A DNA stretch of 64,000 nt, from contig NZ_WPNZ01000004.1 in the NCBI RefSeq assembly GCF_009755605.1, positions 186,001-250,000 of the forward strand. The letters run 5' to 3'. Below the pieces are notes generated by a model, which saw nothing but the letters and a program-made list of their open reading frames with translations, had not been told where the DNA came from and did no database searches. The position numbers and the translations under genes are program-made. Positions within the stretch are counted from its first letter, which is position 1; the number at the start of each line of letters is the position of its first letter. This stretch comes from Streptomyces typhae (GTDB lineage Bacteria; Actinomycetota; Actinomycetes; Streptomycetales; Streptomycetaceae). Below are positions 52,853 through 62,063 of the stretch, in pieces.

Positions 52853-53221
52853 CGGCCCGCACACGCCCGCGTGCAGGCGACGCCCGTCGTGCCGCCCGCC
52901 GACCGGGGGTCGGAGGATGCGGAGCAGGAGGTCCTCGCTCAGCTCCGCAGGAAGCAGCGAACCGAGACGGGCTGGCTCTTCCAGACGCTCCCGCTGCTCG
53001 GCGAGAGCTGTGTCAGGATCAGGTCGACCACGGGTTCCTCGTCGTTCACGGGGACGGTCCCCCGTACTCTCGCTGCGCCCTGATATCTCCAGGGTCGGGG
53101 CGCCGGGTGCGTGCCGGGCGCCGGCGCGCTGGCTTAGATGTGCGTCCCGCCGGGCGGACACGGCCGGGGACCGGGGACCTGGCCGTGACCGGGCTGCCGG
53201 TGCTGCTGCTCGTGCTCCTGG
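52853..53221. other. Intergenic, no clear gene
   Basis: After the kinase stop there are only short frames. A 36-residue minus-strand reading, VNDEEPVVDLILTQLSPSSG.., is the best but unsupported. Confidence 0.4.
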
Positions 53222-53351
53222 CGGCGGCTGTCAGGGCGCACATCGCCATGCTGGCGTCCCGGAAGGCGCCGCTCTTCAGGTCGTGCTTCTTCGCATTGAG
53301 CTGCGTCTGCATCTGCGACGCGGATTCCTTCAGATGGTCCCACAGGGCCAT
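53222..53351 (-). pseudogene. TerB-family N-terminal fragment
   Basis: MALWDHLKESASQMQTQLNA KKHDLKSGAFRDASMAMCAL TAAA is the start of a tellurite-resistance TerB-type protein (about 43 codons match). After it, the reading becomes Ser/Arg/Pro-rich and unlike the family. The rest of the gene is deleted or scrambled. Confidence 0.75.
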
Positions 53352-53377
53352 GCCCGCTCAACTCCGTACGTCGTCAG

Positions 53378-53446
53378 AGGTGTTGTCCGGGCCGCAGGGA
53401 GCGCGGCCCGGACAACACCTAGCTTCTACAGCAATGTAGAAGCTAG
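53378..53446. terminator. Double hairpin: 18-bp stem and 12-bp stem
   Basis: AGGTGTTGTCCGGGCCGC pairs perfectly with GCGGCCCGGACAACACCT (7-nt loop); immediately after, CTAGCTTCTACA and TGTAGAAGCTAG pair with a GCAA loop. Two perfect hairpins share a boundary base. Between the TerB fragment and the Spo0M remnant; probably a strong terminator after Spo0M. Confidence 0.8.
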
Positions 53447-53484
53447 CAGGAGAATCCCAGCCATCCGCCTGGCGTGCTCACTGT

Positions 53485-54216
53485 TCATTGTTCTTCCTCT
53501 CCATCGTGGCCTTCGAAGAAGTCCCCCACCTCGTCCACGACTTCGGCCGCGACCATGCCGCCGACGACGCCCACGGCCAGGCCGGCCGCACCTGCCGCGA
53601 CGGCGGTGCCCATGCCGGGCCCCGAGCGGTGGCGCCCGCCGCGCCCGTGGCTGTCATGGCCGTGGGGGTGGAAGCCGTGCCCGTGCCCGCCGTGCCCGTA
53701 CACGTCACCGTGTCCGTAGGAGGCCCGGTGTTCGACCATCTGGCGTACCCAGCCGTCGACCACGGCGTTCCAGTCCTGGTGGTGGGACTGCTCGAGAGGG
53801 ACGGCGAAGCGGGTGACGGCGTCGTGGCCGGAGGAGAAGAAGCCGCCGCGCTTGTCGGCTTCCAGGACGATCTCCATCTCGTCACGGTGGGCGAGGAAGG
53901 TCACCTCGATCTCGTCGACCGCGTGCGCGTACTCCGGGGACGGGGCCAGCTCGACCTCCTGGTAGAAGGGCAGCTGCTGACCGGTACCGCCGATGTGACC
54001 CAGTTACAGGTCGGCGGACTTGAAGCCGAAGCCGAGCTGGCCGAAGGCTTCCAGGATCGCTTCCTGGACGGGCAGCGGGGCGACGGCCAGCGCGTCCAGG
54101 TCGCCCTTGTCCATGGCGCCCGCCACCGACAGCTCGGTGCGCACGCCGAGGACGATGCCCAGGCCCTGTCCGTACAGCTCGGTGACCGGTGTCTCCCAGG
54201 GCAGGGTGATCGCGAA
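53485..54216 (-). pseudogene. Spo0M-like sporulation protein, 5'-truncated with in-frame TAA
   Basis: FAITLPWETPVTELYGQGLG, VLGVRTELSVAGAMDKGDLD and QEAILEAFGQLGFGFKSADL, then TAA at about 54004, then in the same frame GHIGGTGQQLPFYQEVELAP, FLAHRDEMEIVLEADKRGGF, a His/Gly tract and GTAVAAGAAGLAVGVVGGMV. This is the second half of the arrestin-like Spo0M (SpoOM) family; TAA likely replaces GAA. The N-terminal half is absent. Confidence 0.85.
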
Positions 54217-54373
54217 CGGCTCGCAACCTTTGTTCGACGTTCCGTCAGGAGCCCGTATCTTCAGGGCTGTAGAAGGAAGATGGAGCGGATGCGCCCGGCT
54301 GGGACAGCGCAGCGGGAATACGTACTCCTGATGACGTACGCAGAGCACTGATCGGCCCCCTATCGTTCGGAAC

Positions 54374-55555
54374 GTGCCCCCTCACAGCCCTGTTCTCCCC
54401 CGCCCGCGTCACCTCCGGTGGTCGCTGTCCCCGCCCTTGGCGGACCTGGCGGTGGCAGCGGTGGTCGCGGTGCTCACCGGTGCCGACGCGGCGGTCAACG
54501 ACCCCTCGCACCGGCAGGCCGACTGGCTGACCTGGCTGCTGTACGGGGTCTCCATCGCGGCGCTGCTGGTGCGGACCCGGTGGCCGGTGGCCGTCAGCGT
54601 GGTGACGGGCGCGGCCTGTGCGGGCTGGGCGCTGTACGGGCATATCGGGGAGCTGCTGAATCTGCCGGTGATGGTGGCGCTGTACGCGCTCGCCGTGCAG
54701 GGAGGCCGGCGGCGTACGCTGCGTACGGCGGTGATCGCGGCCCTCGTCTCGGGAGCCGTGTCGCTCATCGCGGGCATCGACGTGGCGCAGCCGCAGGGCG
54801 CGCCGCTGTTGGAGATGCTGTGGCCGCTCGTACCGCTGCTGCTTGGGGAAGTGGTGCGCGGGCGGCGGGAGTTGCTGCGGGAGTACGCCGACCGTGTGGC
54901 CCGTGCTGAGGCCGAGCGGGAGTGGGAGGCGCGGCGCAAGGTGCAGCAGGAGCGGGTGCGGATCGCGCGGGAGCTGCACGACGTGGTGGCGCACACCGTG
55001 TCGGCGATGACCGTGCAGGCCGGGCTCGCGCTCGACGCCCTGGACAAGCGGCCGGAGGTGGCGCGGGCGGCGATGCGGCAGGTGCGGGCCTCGGGCAAGG
55101 AGGCGGTGCGCGAGCTGCGCGCGACCGTGGCGGTGCTGCGGGAAGGGCAGGGCGAGGAGGGGAAGGAGCCGGCGCCGCGCCTGGACCAGCTGGGAGAACT
55201 GGCCGAGCGCGTACGGGGGACGGGGGTGGAGGTGTCACTGCACCGGGACACGGGTGGCCGGGAGCTGCCGCAGCTGGTGGAGTTGGCCGCGTACAGGATC
55301 GTCCAGGAGGCGCTGACCAACGTGATCAAGCACGCGCGGGCACCGCACGCGGCCGTATCGGTCGCAGTGACCGGGGGTGCCCTGGTGGTGGAGGTGACCG
55401 ATGACGGGCCGCCCGGGGACGTCGCGGTCACCGGCGGCTACGGCCTGATCGGCATGCGGGAGCGGGCCGCGTCCGTGGGCGGGAGCTTCGAGGCGGGGCC
55501 TGTCCCGGGCGAGGGCTGGCGAGTGCGGGCGGTCCTGCCGGTGGAGGCGGCGTGA
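54374..55555 (+). CDS. Two-component sensor histidine kinase, NarL/HisKA_3 class
   Basis: 393 aa from GTG 54374. Four or more TM helices at 20-160 (LADLAVAAVVAVLTGAD, LTWLLYGVSIAALLVRT, VSVVTGAACAGWALYG, LRTAVIAALVSGAVSLIAG). ERVRIARELHDVVAHTVSAM carries the phospho-His (RELHDV). N box VQEALTNVIKHA and G boxes DDGPPGD.. and GGYGLIGMRERA of the HATPase domain. Short TM sensor type. It overlaps its response regulator by 4 bp. Confidence 0.95.
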   Translation: MPPHSPVLPRPRHLRWSLSPPLADLAVAAVVAVLTGADAAVNDPSHRQADWLTWLLYGVSIAALLVRTRWPVAVSVVTGAACAGWALYGHIGELLNLPVMVALYALAVQGGRRRTLRTAVIAALVSGAVSLIAGIDVAQPQGAPLLEMLWPLVPLLLGEVVRGRRELLREYADRVARAEAEREWEARRKVQQERVRIARELHDVVAHTVSAMTVQAGLALDALDKRPEVARAAMRQVRASGKEAVRELRATVAVLREGQGEEGKEPAPRLDQLGELAERVRGTGVEVSLHRDTGGRELPQLVELAAYRIVQEALTNVIKHARAPHAAVSVAVTGGALVVEVTDDGPPGDVAVTGGYGLIGMRERAASVGGSFEAGPVPGEGWRVRAVLPVEAA

Positions 55556-56217
55556 TCCGGGTGCTCCTTGCCGATGACCAGACCATTGTGCGGGCGGGTT
55601 TCCGTGCCCTGCTCGACCTCACCGACGACCTGGTCGTGGTCGCCGAGGCCGCCGACGGCGCCGAGGTCGTCGACCTGACCCGCACCACGCGGCCCGACGT
55701 GGTGCTCATGGATATCCGCATGCCCCGGGCCGACGGACTACAGGCCACACGCCGCATCGTCACCGACCGGGACCTGGACGAGGTGCGCGTCCTTGTCCTG
55801 ACGACCTTCGAAGCCGACGAGTACGTCTTCGAGGCGCTGCGCGTCGGGGCCGCGGGCTTCCTGCTCAAGGACGTCGAACCCGATGACCTGCGAGACGCGA
55901 TCCGCACCGTCGCGGCCGGGCAGTCGCTGCTGGCGCCGGCGGTGACACGGCACGTGATCGAGGAGTTCGCGCGCCTCAAGACACCGCGGACCGAGGCACG
56001 CGCGCGCCTTGAACCGCTGACCGGCCGCGAGCGCGAGGTCCTCGCCCTGGTCGGGCGCGGCCTGTCGAACGACGAGATCGGACAGCGCCTGATCATGTCG
56101 CCGCTCACCGCGAAGACCCATGTCAGCCGGACCATGGCCAAGCTGGGTGCCAGGGACCGGGCGCAGCTGGTGGTCCTCGCGTACGAGACCGGCCTGGTGC
56201 GGCCCGGTGAGAGCTGA
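55552..56217 (+). CDS. Response regulator, NarL/LuxR class
   Basis: 221 aa; start overlaps the kinase stop (GTGA). Receiver: VLLADDQTIVRAGFRALLD (acidic pocket), VVLMDIRMPRADGLQATR (phospho-Asp), LVLTTFEADEYVFEALRVGA AGFLLKDV. LuxR helix-turn-helix: LTGREREVLALVGRGLSNDE IGQRL and TAKTHVSRTMAKLGAR. A perfect inverted repeat lies between it and the ABC genes and is its likely target. Confidence 0.96.
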   Translation: MIRVLLADDQTIVRAGFRALLDLTDDLVVVAEAADGAEVVDLTRTTRPDVVLMDIRMPRADGLQATRRIVTDRDLDEVRVLVLTTFEADEYVFEALRVGAAGFLLKDVEPDDLRDAIRTVAAGQSLLAPAVTRHVIEEFARLKTPRTEARARLEPLTGREREVLALVGRGLSNDEIGQRLIMSPLTAKTHVSRTMAKLGARDRAQLVVLAYETGLVRPGES

Positions 56218-56231
56218 GGCACGCGGGCACG

Positions 56232-56261
56232 CGGCTGGTACTCCCAGGGGAGTACCAGCCG
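56232..56261. promoter_or_regulatory. Perfect 13-bp inverted repeat before ABC genes
   Basis: CGGCTGGTACTCC-CAGG-GGAGTACCAGCCG lies 15 bp after the response-regulator stop and about 50 bp before the ABC ATPase start. The TACTCC..GGAGTA core is symmetrical, so it may be the LuxR-type operator as well as a hairpin. Confidence 0.7.
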
Positions 56262-56312
56262 ACTCCCGGCGGCAGATGCCCGGACGGGCGCGGCGTCCGT
56301 AGCGTCGACCGC

Positions 56313-57248
56313 ATGATCGAAGCACGGGAACTGACCAAGCGATACGGAGACAAGACAGCCGTCGACCGGCTGACCTTCACGGTGCGGCCGGGCCTGGTGA
56401 CCGGCTTCCTCGGCCCCAACGGCGCGGGCAAGTCGACCACCATGCGCATGATCCTCGGCCTGGACGCCCCCAGCTCGGGCACGGTCACCGTCAACAAACG
56501 CCGCTACGACCGCCTCGCCGCGCCCCTGCGCGAGGTCGGCTCGCTCCTGGACGCCAAGTCCGTGCACGGCGGGCGCAGCGTGCGCCAGCACCTCCTTGGC
56601 CTGGCCCGGTCCAACGCGATCCCGCGAAGCCAGGTGGACGCCGTCCTGGACCGGGTCGGACTCTCCGAAGTGGCCAACCAGCGGGCCAAGGGCCTGTCCC
56701 TGGGCATGGGCCAGCGGCTCGGCATCGCGGCCGCACTGCTCGGCGACCCGGAGGTGCTGATCCTGGACGAGCCGGTCAACGGCCTGGACACCGAGGGTAT
56801 CCGCTGGATCCGCGCTCTCCTCAAGTCCCTTGCCGTCCAGGGGCGTACGGTCTTCCTCTCCAGCCACCTGATGAGCGAGATGGAACTCACCGCGGACCGT
56901 CTGATCGTGATCGGCAGGGGGCGCCTGCTCGCCGACACCGACATGCGGGAGTTCATCGAGACTCATTCACAGGGCACCACGCTCGTGCGCACCGCCGACA
57001 GCGAGGCCGAACGCATGCGGCAGCTCCTTGAGCGAGCGGGAGGGACGGTGCGGCTCGACGCGCGCGGCGGCTGGCGAGTCGCCGGAATCCCGCCCGCCAC
57101 CATCGGGGAGCTGGCCCGCGAACACCACGTGGCCGTCCACGAGTTGACCCCGCTCTTCTCCTCCCTGGAGGAGATCTACACGACGATGACGCGGACCTCG
57201 GTGGAGTACCGGGGCAGCACGCAGGACACGAAGGAACTGATCCCATGA
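56313..57248 (+). CDS. ABC transporter ATP-binding protein
   Basis: 311 aa. GFLGPNGAGKSTTMRMILGL (Walker A), KGLSLGMGQRLGIAAALLGD (signature LSLGMGQ), PEVLILDEPVNGLDTEGI (Walker B, D-loop) and LSSHLMSEMELTADRLIVIG (switch His). C-terminal ~80 residues are the extra domain found in bacitracin/drug-type exporters. Overlaps the permease by 4 bp. With the two-component pair this forms a typical stress-responsive efflux operon. Confidence 0.96.
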   Translation: MIEARELTKRYGDKTAVDRLTFTVRPGLVTGFLGPNGAGKSTTMRMILGLDAPSSGTVTVNKRRYDRLAAPLREVGSLLDAKSVHGGRSVRQHLLGLARSNAIPRSQVDAVLDRVGLSEVANQRAKGLSLGMGQRLGIAAALLGDPEVLILDEPVNGLDTEGIRWIRALLKSLAVQGRTVFLSSHLMSEMELTADRLIVIGRGRLLADTDMREFIETHSQGTTLVRTADSEAERMRQLLERAGGTVRLDARGGWRVAGIPPATIGELAREHHVAVHELTPLFSSLEEIYTTMTRTSVEYRGSTQDTKELIP

Positions 57249-58012
57249 GCACCCTCACCGCACCGCCCCCGGGCTTCCGCGAGGCCCTGGCCTTTGAGTG
57301 GACCAAGTTCGCGAGCCTGCGCTCGACCCGCTGGACCACGGCAGCTGTCGGCCTGGTCACCATGGCGGGCGCCGTCTTCGTGGGGCTCAGCGGCAGCCTC
57401 CAGGCCGATGACACGGTCCTCGGCGGCAGCCTCACCCTCAGCGTCGTCTCGCTGATGATCTCCGGTGTGGTGGGGGCGCTGACGATCTGCGGCGAGTACG
57501 CCAGCGGCACCGTGACGTCCACCTTCGCCGCCGTGCCCCGGCGCGGGCGGGTCCTCGCCACCAAGGCCGTCCTGCTCGCCGGACTGCTGTTCGGGCTCTC
57601 ACTGGCCTCCTGCACGGTGGCGTACCTGCTGGGCAGTGCGATCCTGGAAGACGGCAGGTACGCACGCGGCGAGCCGATGCCCGCGGTGCTCGGGATCGCC
57701 GGGCTGTTCGCGGTGGTGGGCGTCCTCGGCCTGGCCATCGGCGTCCTGGTGCGGCACTCGGCCGGGGCCGTGACCACGGTGATCGCCGTGATGCTGCTGC
57801 CCTCGCTGTTCGGCCCACTTTTCGGCGGCGCCCAGCGGTGGATCGCGGGCGCCACCCCGACCGCCGCCCTGGAGAAGCTGACCCAGACCTCCGACGCGAG
57901 CCCGGACGCGGTCGGCTCCCTGGGCGCCTGGCCCTCACTCGCGCTGGTGGCCGCGTACACCGTGGTGCTGCTGGCACTCGCCGTTCGGCGGCTGCGCCGT
58001 CGCGATGCATGA
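57245..58012 (+). CDS. ABC transporter permease (ABC-2 type)
   Basis: 255 aa; ATG overlaps the ATPase stop. Six hydrophobic spans, among them WTTAAVGLVTMAGAVFVGLS, LTLSVVSLMISGVVGALTIC, VLLAGLLFGLSLASCTVAYL, VLGIAGLFAVVGVLGLAIGV and SLALVAAYTVVLLALAVRRL. GEYASGTVTSTFAAVPRRGR is the conserved cytoplasmic EY-x-G-T segment. Exports an unknown compound with the upstream ATPase. Confidence 0.94.
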   Translation: MSTLTAPPPGFREALAFEWTKFASLRSTRWTTAAVGLVTMAGAVFVGLSGSLQADDTVLGGSLTLSVVSLMISGVVGALTICGEYASGTVTSTFAAVPRRGRVLATKAVLLAGLLFGLSLASCTVAYLLGSAILEDGRYARGEPMPAVLGIAGLFAVVGVLGLAIGVLVRHSAGAVTTVIAVMLLPSLFGPLFGGAQRWIAGATPTAALEKLTQTSDASPDAVGSLGAWPSLALVAAYTVVLLALAVRRLRRRDA

Positions 58013-58212
58013 TGGAGGTCATAGCCCCTGTCGCGACGGTTTGCCATTCCTTTACAGTGGGTGTAGAGGCGGGCGCCGCGTCGGTGCCCACTGATCTTGA
58101 ACGGCGTACGCGACATCAGAAGGAGCCACGGACCCGCGATGGGTGAGCCTCCCAGTACCAGCCGTGCCATTCCCTGCCCGCAGCCGGAGGTTGAGGGATC
58201 GGGGGTGGCACG

Positions 58213-59540
58213 GTGACCGAGGTCCTGCTGCTGCTCCTGGCCCTGCTCCTCACACTCGCCTGCGCCGTGTTCGTGGCCGCCGAGTTCTCCCTGACCACCG
58301 TCGAGCGCGGTGACCTGGAGCGGGCCGCCGAAGCGGGAGAGCGGGGCGCGGGCGGCGCCCTCAAAGCCGTACGACGGCTGACCTTCCAGCTCTCCGGCGC
58401 CCAGCTCGGGATCACCGTCACCTCCCTGGTGATCGGCATGCTCGCCGAGCCCTCCCTCGCGGCGCTGCTGCGCGGACCGCTGACCAGCGCCGGTCTGGAC
58501 GGGGCCGCCTCTCCCGTGGCCACCGTCCTCGGCGTGGTGCCGTCCACCGTGGTCCTGATGGTCGTCGGTGAGCTGGTGCCGAAGAACTGGGCGATCTCGC
58601 GCCCGCTGGCCGTCGCCAAGGTCGTCGCCGATCCCCAGCGTGGCTTCACCGCCGCCTTCGGCCCTTCATCCACCATCTGAACAACACCGCGAACCGGTTC
58701 GTGCGCGGCTTCGGCCTGGAGCCCGCCGAGGAGCTGGCCTCCGCGCGCACCCCGGAGGAACTGGTCGCCCTGGCCCGGCACTCGGCCGCCGAGGGCGCCA
58801 TCGAGCACGGCTCCGCCGAGTTGTTCGTGCGCACCCTGCACCTGAACGAGCTGACCGCCGAGAATGTGATGACCCCGCGCGTGGACGTGCGCGCCCTGGA
58901 GGCCCACGCCACCGCGGCCGACGCGGCGGACCTCACGCACGCCACCGGCCTGTCCCGCTTCCCCGTCTACCGCGACAGCCTCGACGAGGTCATCGGCACC
59001 GTCCACATCCGCGACGTCCTCGCCCTCGACCCGGACAAACGCCACCTCATCCCCGTCACCGACCTGGCGACCGAGCCGCTCCTGGTGCCCGACAGCCTGC
59101 CCACCGACCGACTCCTGGAGCGCCTGCGGGCCACCCGGACCATGGCCGTCGTCATCGACGAGTACGGCGGCACCGCAGGGGTCGCCGCAGTGGAGGACAT
59201 CGTCGAGGAGGTCGTCGGCGAGGTCCGCGACGAGCACGACCCCGTCGAGGCCCCCGACCTGGTGCCCGCAGCCCAGGACCAGGACGGCCGGGCCGTGTCG
59301 GAGGCCGACGGCGGCGCCCGCATCGACCAGCTCCAAACCATCGGCCTGACAGCATCCGACGGCCCGTACGAGACCTTCGCGGGCCTCATCGCGACCCGCC
59401 TGACCCGCATCCCCGCCCAAGAGGACAGCATCGACATCGACGGCTGGCACCTGACCGCCCTCGCGGTCGACCACCACCGCGCCGACCGCGTCCGCATCAC
59501 CGCACCGGCGGCGCGGCAGGTCATGGAGGACGCCCGATGA
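58213..59540 (+). pseudogene. HlyC/CorC (CBS) membrane protein, frameshifted
   Basis: GTG 58213 begins a DUF21 domain: TEVLLLLLALLLTLACAVFV AAEFSLTTVERGDLE, QLSGAQLGITVTSLVIGML, VVPSTVVLMVVGELVPKNWA. A one-base loss near 58660 ends that frame at 58680; another frame continues RFVRGFGLEPAEELASARTP, the CBS pair (NVMTPRVDVRALEAHATAAD, TRTMAVVIDEYGGTAGVAAV EDIVEEVVGE) and the CorC_HlyC end to 59540. Translationally linked (ATGA) to a second such gene. Split products are possible but not expected to work. Confidence 0.88.
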
Positions 59541-60569
59541 CCACCGTCCAGCTCCTCATCGGCGCCCTCACCCTGCTGACCAACGCCTTCTTCGTCGGCG
59601 CCGAGTTCGCCCTGATCTCCGTACGCCGCAGCCAGATCGAGCCCAAGGCGTAGGCAGGCAACCGCCGGGCCCGGATCACGCTCTGGGGCGTCGAGCACAT
59701 CTCCGCGATGATGGCCACCGCCCAGCTCGGCATCACCGTCTCCTCGCTGGTGCTCGGCGCGGTCGCGGAACCGGCCATCGCCCATCTGCTGGAGCCCGCC
59801 TTCGAAGCCACCCACGTCCCCGCTGCCCTGGTGCACCCGATCGACTTCGCCATCGCGCTCACCGTGGCCACGTATCTGCACATGCTGATCGGCGAGATGG
59901 TTCCCAAGAACATCGCGCTGGCCGCCCCCGTGCCGACCGCGCTTCTCCTCGGCCCGTCCCTGGTCGCCCTCACCCGGGCGCTCAAGCCGGTGGTCTTCGG
60001 CATCAACGCCTTCGCCAACACCCTGCTGAAGCTGCTGCGGGTGGAGCCGAAGGACGAGGTTGAGGCCGTCTTCACGGGCGACCAGCTCGCCCGCATGGTC
60101 ATGGACTCCAGCCAGGCCGGACTGCTCTCCGCGGCCGACGGCGAACGGCTGCGGGACGCCCTGGAGCTCGGCACGCGCCCGGTCGGCGAGATCCTCGTCC
60201 CGGCCGCGCGCATGCACACCGTCGACGCCACCGTCACCCCGGCCCACCTCCAGCAGGTGGCAGCGGAGGCCGGGTTCTCCCGCTTCCCCGTCGCCGGCAC
60301 GCGCGGGGCCCTGCTCGGCTACCTGCACATCAAGGACACCCTCGGCGTCACCGAACGCGAGCAGCCCTTCCCCCGTACAGCACTGCACCCGCTCACCCGG
60401 GTGAGCATCGACACCCCGCTCGACGACACCCTCGCCACGCTGCGCGCCGTGGACAGCCACCTGGCCGCCGTCACCGGTGAGAAGGACACCGTCATCGGCT
60501 TCGTGACCATGGAGGACCGTCCTGTCCGAACTGGTCGGCCCGGACCCCGCTGTCCAGGCCGACGTGTGA
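59537..60569 (+). pseudogene. Second HlyC/CorC (CBS) membrane protein, in-frame TAG plus 3' frameshift
   Basis: ATG 59537: TTVQLLIGALTLLTNAFFVG AEFALISVRRSQIEPKA, then TAG at 59651 (probably from GAG), then the same frame AGNRRARITLWGVEHISAMM ATAQLGITVSSLVLGAVAEP AIAHLLEP.. and the CBS region to VTMED. Near 60517 an extra C shifts the end; the original frame would finish VLSELVGPDPAVQADV at 60569. Same family and order as the upstream gene. Inactive unless these are sequencing errors. Confidence 0.88.
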
Positions 60570-60612
60570 GCGGCGGGCCACACGCACGAGGGTTGAACGG
60601 GGCCTGAGGGGA

Positions 60613-60647
60613 GTGGGGGGGTGCTGGGGATGTCCAGCACCCCCCAC
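60613..60647. terminator. GC-rich hairpin terminator
   Basis: GTGGGGGGGTGCTGG and CCAGCACCCCCCAC form a 14-bp stem with one bulge and a GGATGT loop, about 45 bp after the second CBS gene. Confidence 0.75.
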
Positions 60648-60688
60648 CCACAAATTAGATGGGTGCGGCTCTTCCTGAGTGAGATCGT

Positions 60689-61060
60689 TCAGGCCGTCAG
60701 GCGTTGCTTGGGCTGGTCAGTTTGGAGGTAGAGGCGTATACGTTCCTGGCGCACAGTGATAGTTCCAGTAGGAGTCGAGATCGCCGTTGCTGATGACGGC
60801 GCGGAGGATGGCGAGGGCTTCGGCGCCTGGGACGCTCCATCTGCTGCCGGTGATGTCGAACCGGTCGGTGAAGTGGCGGGCAGCGTCCTCGACGACGCCA
60901 TCGGTGATGGGCCAGCCGACGGCGAGTGCCCGGTCGTAGTGGACGACGTCAGCGTTGTTGTTGCGGTGTTGACAGGATTTGTCGGCGGCCGTCCGTTGAT
61001 CACCTGCCAGCTTGCGGCGATCGGCCTCGGAGCGGATCGCGTGGGCGGCCTGCCGCCTCA
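60689..61060 (-). mobile_element. ISKra4-type transposase remnant
   Basis: VHYDRALAVGWPITDGVVED AARHFTDRFDITGSRWSVPG AEALAILRAVISNGDLDSYW NYH matches the ISKra4 transposase C-terminus (ALAxGWPIATGVIEGACRHL, DITGARW, LRAL..NGDF..YW). A frameshift lies after YWNYH; the end is at 60689. The N-terminal half is missing. Confidence 0.75.
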
Positions 61061-61087
61061 CCGTAGGAGAGGTACCCCCCGGCATCG

Positions 61088-61432
61088 ATGTGGTCTGCCA
61101 CGACGGCTCGGCGGCCTACCGGGGTCGCGGCAAACCGTTCGCCCCGGCCCGCGTCATACCCTTCGCAGTTCTACGTCCTGCCAGATGGCTCCGGCAGGAC
61201 GCAGAACTTTCCCAACAGTGTCGGTGGGAACCGGCAGGGCAGCATCTCACAGGGCACAGTGCGGCTTCGGGTGGTAGAGCCGGTACCAGGTGCTCGGGCC
61301 TACCTGGTAGTCGACGCCCCCGGTGGTGTCATTGCACCTCTGTACATAGCCAACGCCCCTCTTGGTGGCGGGACCGTAATCCGCGTCCTCATTCAGAGGA
61401 CGGTTCGTGAATGTATGTCCGTTTCCAAGTGA
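61088..61432 (+). CDS. Hypothetical protein, doubtful start
   Basis: 114 aa as read. The first ~30 residues are Arg/Pro-rich and not convincing. From about residue 26 a beta-rich domain appears: YPSQFYVLPDGSGRTQNFPN, GTVRLRVVEPVPGARAYLVV DAPGGVIAPLYIANAPLGG. It may be the end of a larger lost protein. Overlaps the edge of the ISKra4 remnant. Family not recognised. Confidence 0.35.
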   Translation: MWSATTARRPTGVAANRSPRPASYPSQFYVLPDGSGRTQNFPNSVGGNRQGSISQGTVRLRVVEPVPGARAYLVVDAPGGVIAPLYIANAPLGGGTVIRVLIQRTVRECMSVSK

Positions 61433-61465
61433 TGCTTGCGGCAGGGGTGGTGGCCGCGGTGCCGG

Positions 61466-61650
61466 CTACTGCTTCCTGGCGAAGTTGCCGGTGTCGGCTT
61501 GGGCGAGGAGGCCGAGTTTGACCAGGTGCTTGCGCTTGGCCCGGGTACCTTCAATGTTCTTCGGCAGCAAGTCGTGACCGAAGGCCTCGCAGACGTCCTT
61601 GGCCCGCAGGAGGCCGGTCGCCTCGTTGAAGACACCTCCGAGCTGCGCAA
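61466..61650 (-). pseudogene. Fragment of the IS-associated winged-helix protein
   Basis: VFNEATGLLRAKDVCEAFGH DLLPKNIEGTRAKRKHLVKL GLLAQADTGNF matches the C-terminal part of the HTH protein at 62140 (LRARQVCEAMDLKIAPNNIN NTRLKLKGLAERGILVETEQ GLF). Its start is missing. Both are followed by ATGTCCGTTTC about 45 bp past the stop, so it is likely the end of a related IS copy. Confidence 0.7.
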
Positions 61651-61799
61651 GCCCAGAGTTCAGTCATCGGGGAGAGGGGCACGATGCTGGTCAGGGGCGT
61701 GCTTTCTGGCGGTCGCTCGGTCCGCGTGCGAGGCGTACTTGTGCACGAGGGGTGGAGCGCGCATCGTGGCCTTCCGCTGTCGAGTGGAGGAGCGACTGT

Positions 61800-62063
61800 A
61801 TGACACAGAATCCGGAGCTGCACATATGGTTCCTGCCGGCTGACGGGGAGGCGCTGGCCGTCAAGAGCAGCGACTTCGAGTCGCTGGAGTCAGCCGTGAC
61901 CGCGCTGAGCGAGGCGCTTGAGCAGGGACGTACGTTACGGTTCCAGCTGACCGGCCCGGAAGATACCGAGACCGGGATCGCACTGGTCAACTTCGCCAAC
62001 GTTGTCGCGGTCAAGGTGTGGCCGGAGTCGGTGAAGGGCGCAGACCACGGGCAGTACCTCTGA
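61800..62063 (+). CDS. Small conserved hypothetical protein
   Basis: 87 aa from ATG 61800 with GGAGGAG upstream. TQNPELHIWFLPADGEALAV, KSSDFESLESAVTALSEALE, RTLRFQLTGPEDTETGIALV NFANVVAVKVWPE: a compact beta-alpha-beta fold. Lies between two copies of IS-related sequence. Function unknown. Confidence 0.65.
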   Translation: MTQNPELHIWFLPADGEALAVKSSDFESLESAVTALSEALEQGRTLRFQLTGPEDTETGIALVNFANVVAVKVWPESVKGADHGQYL

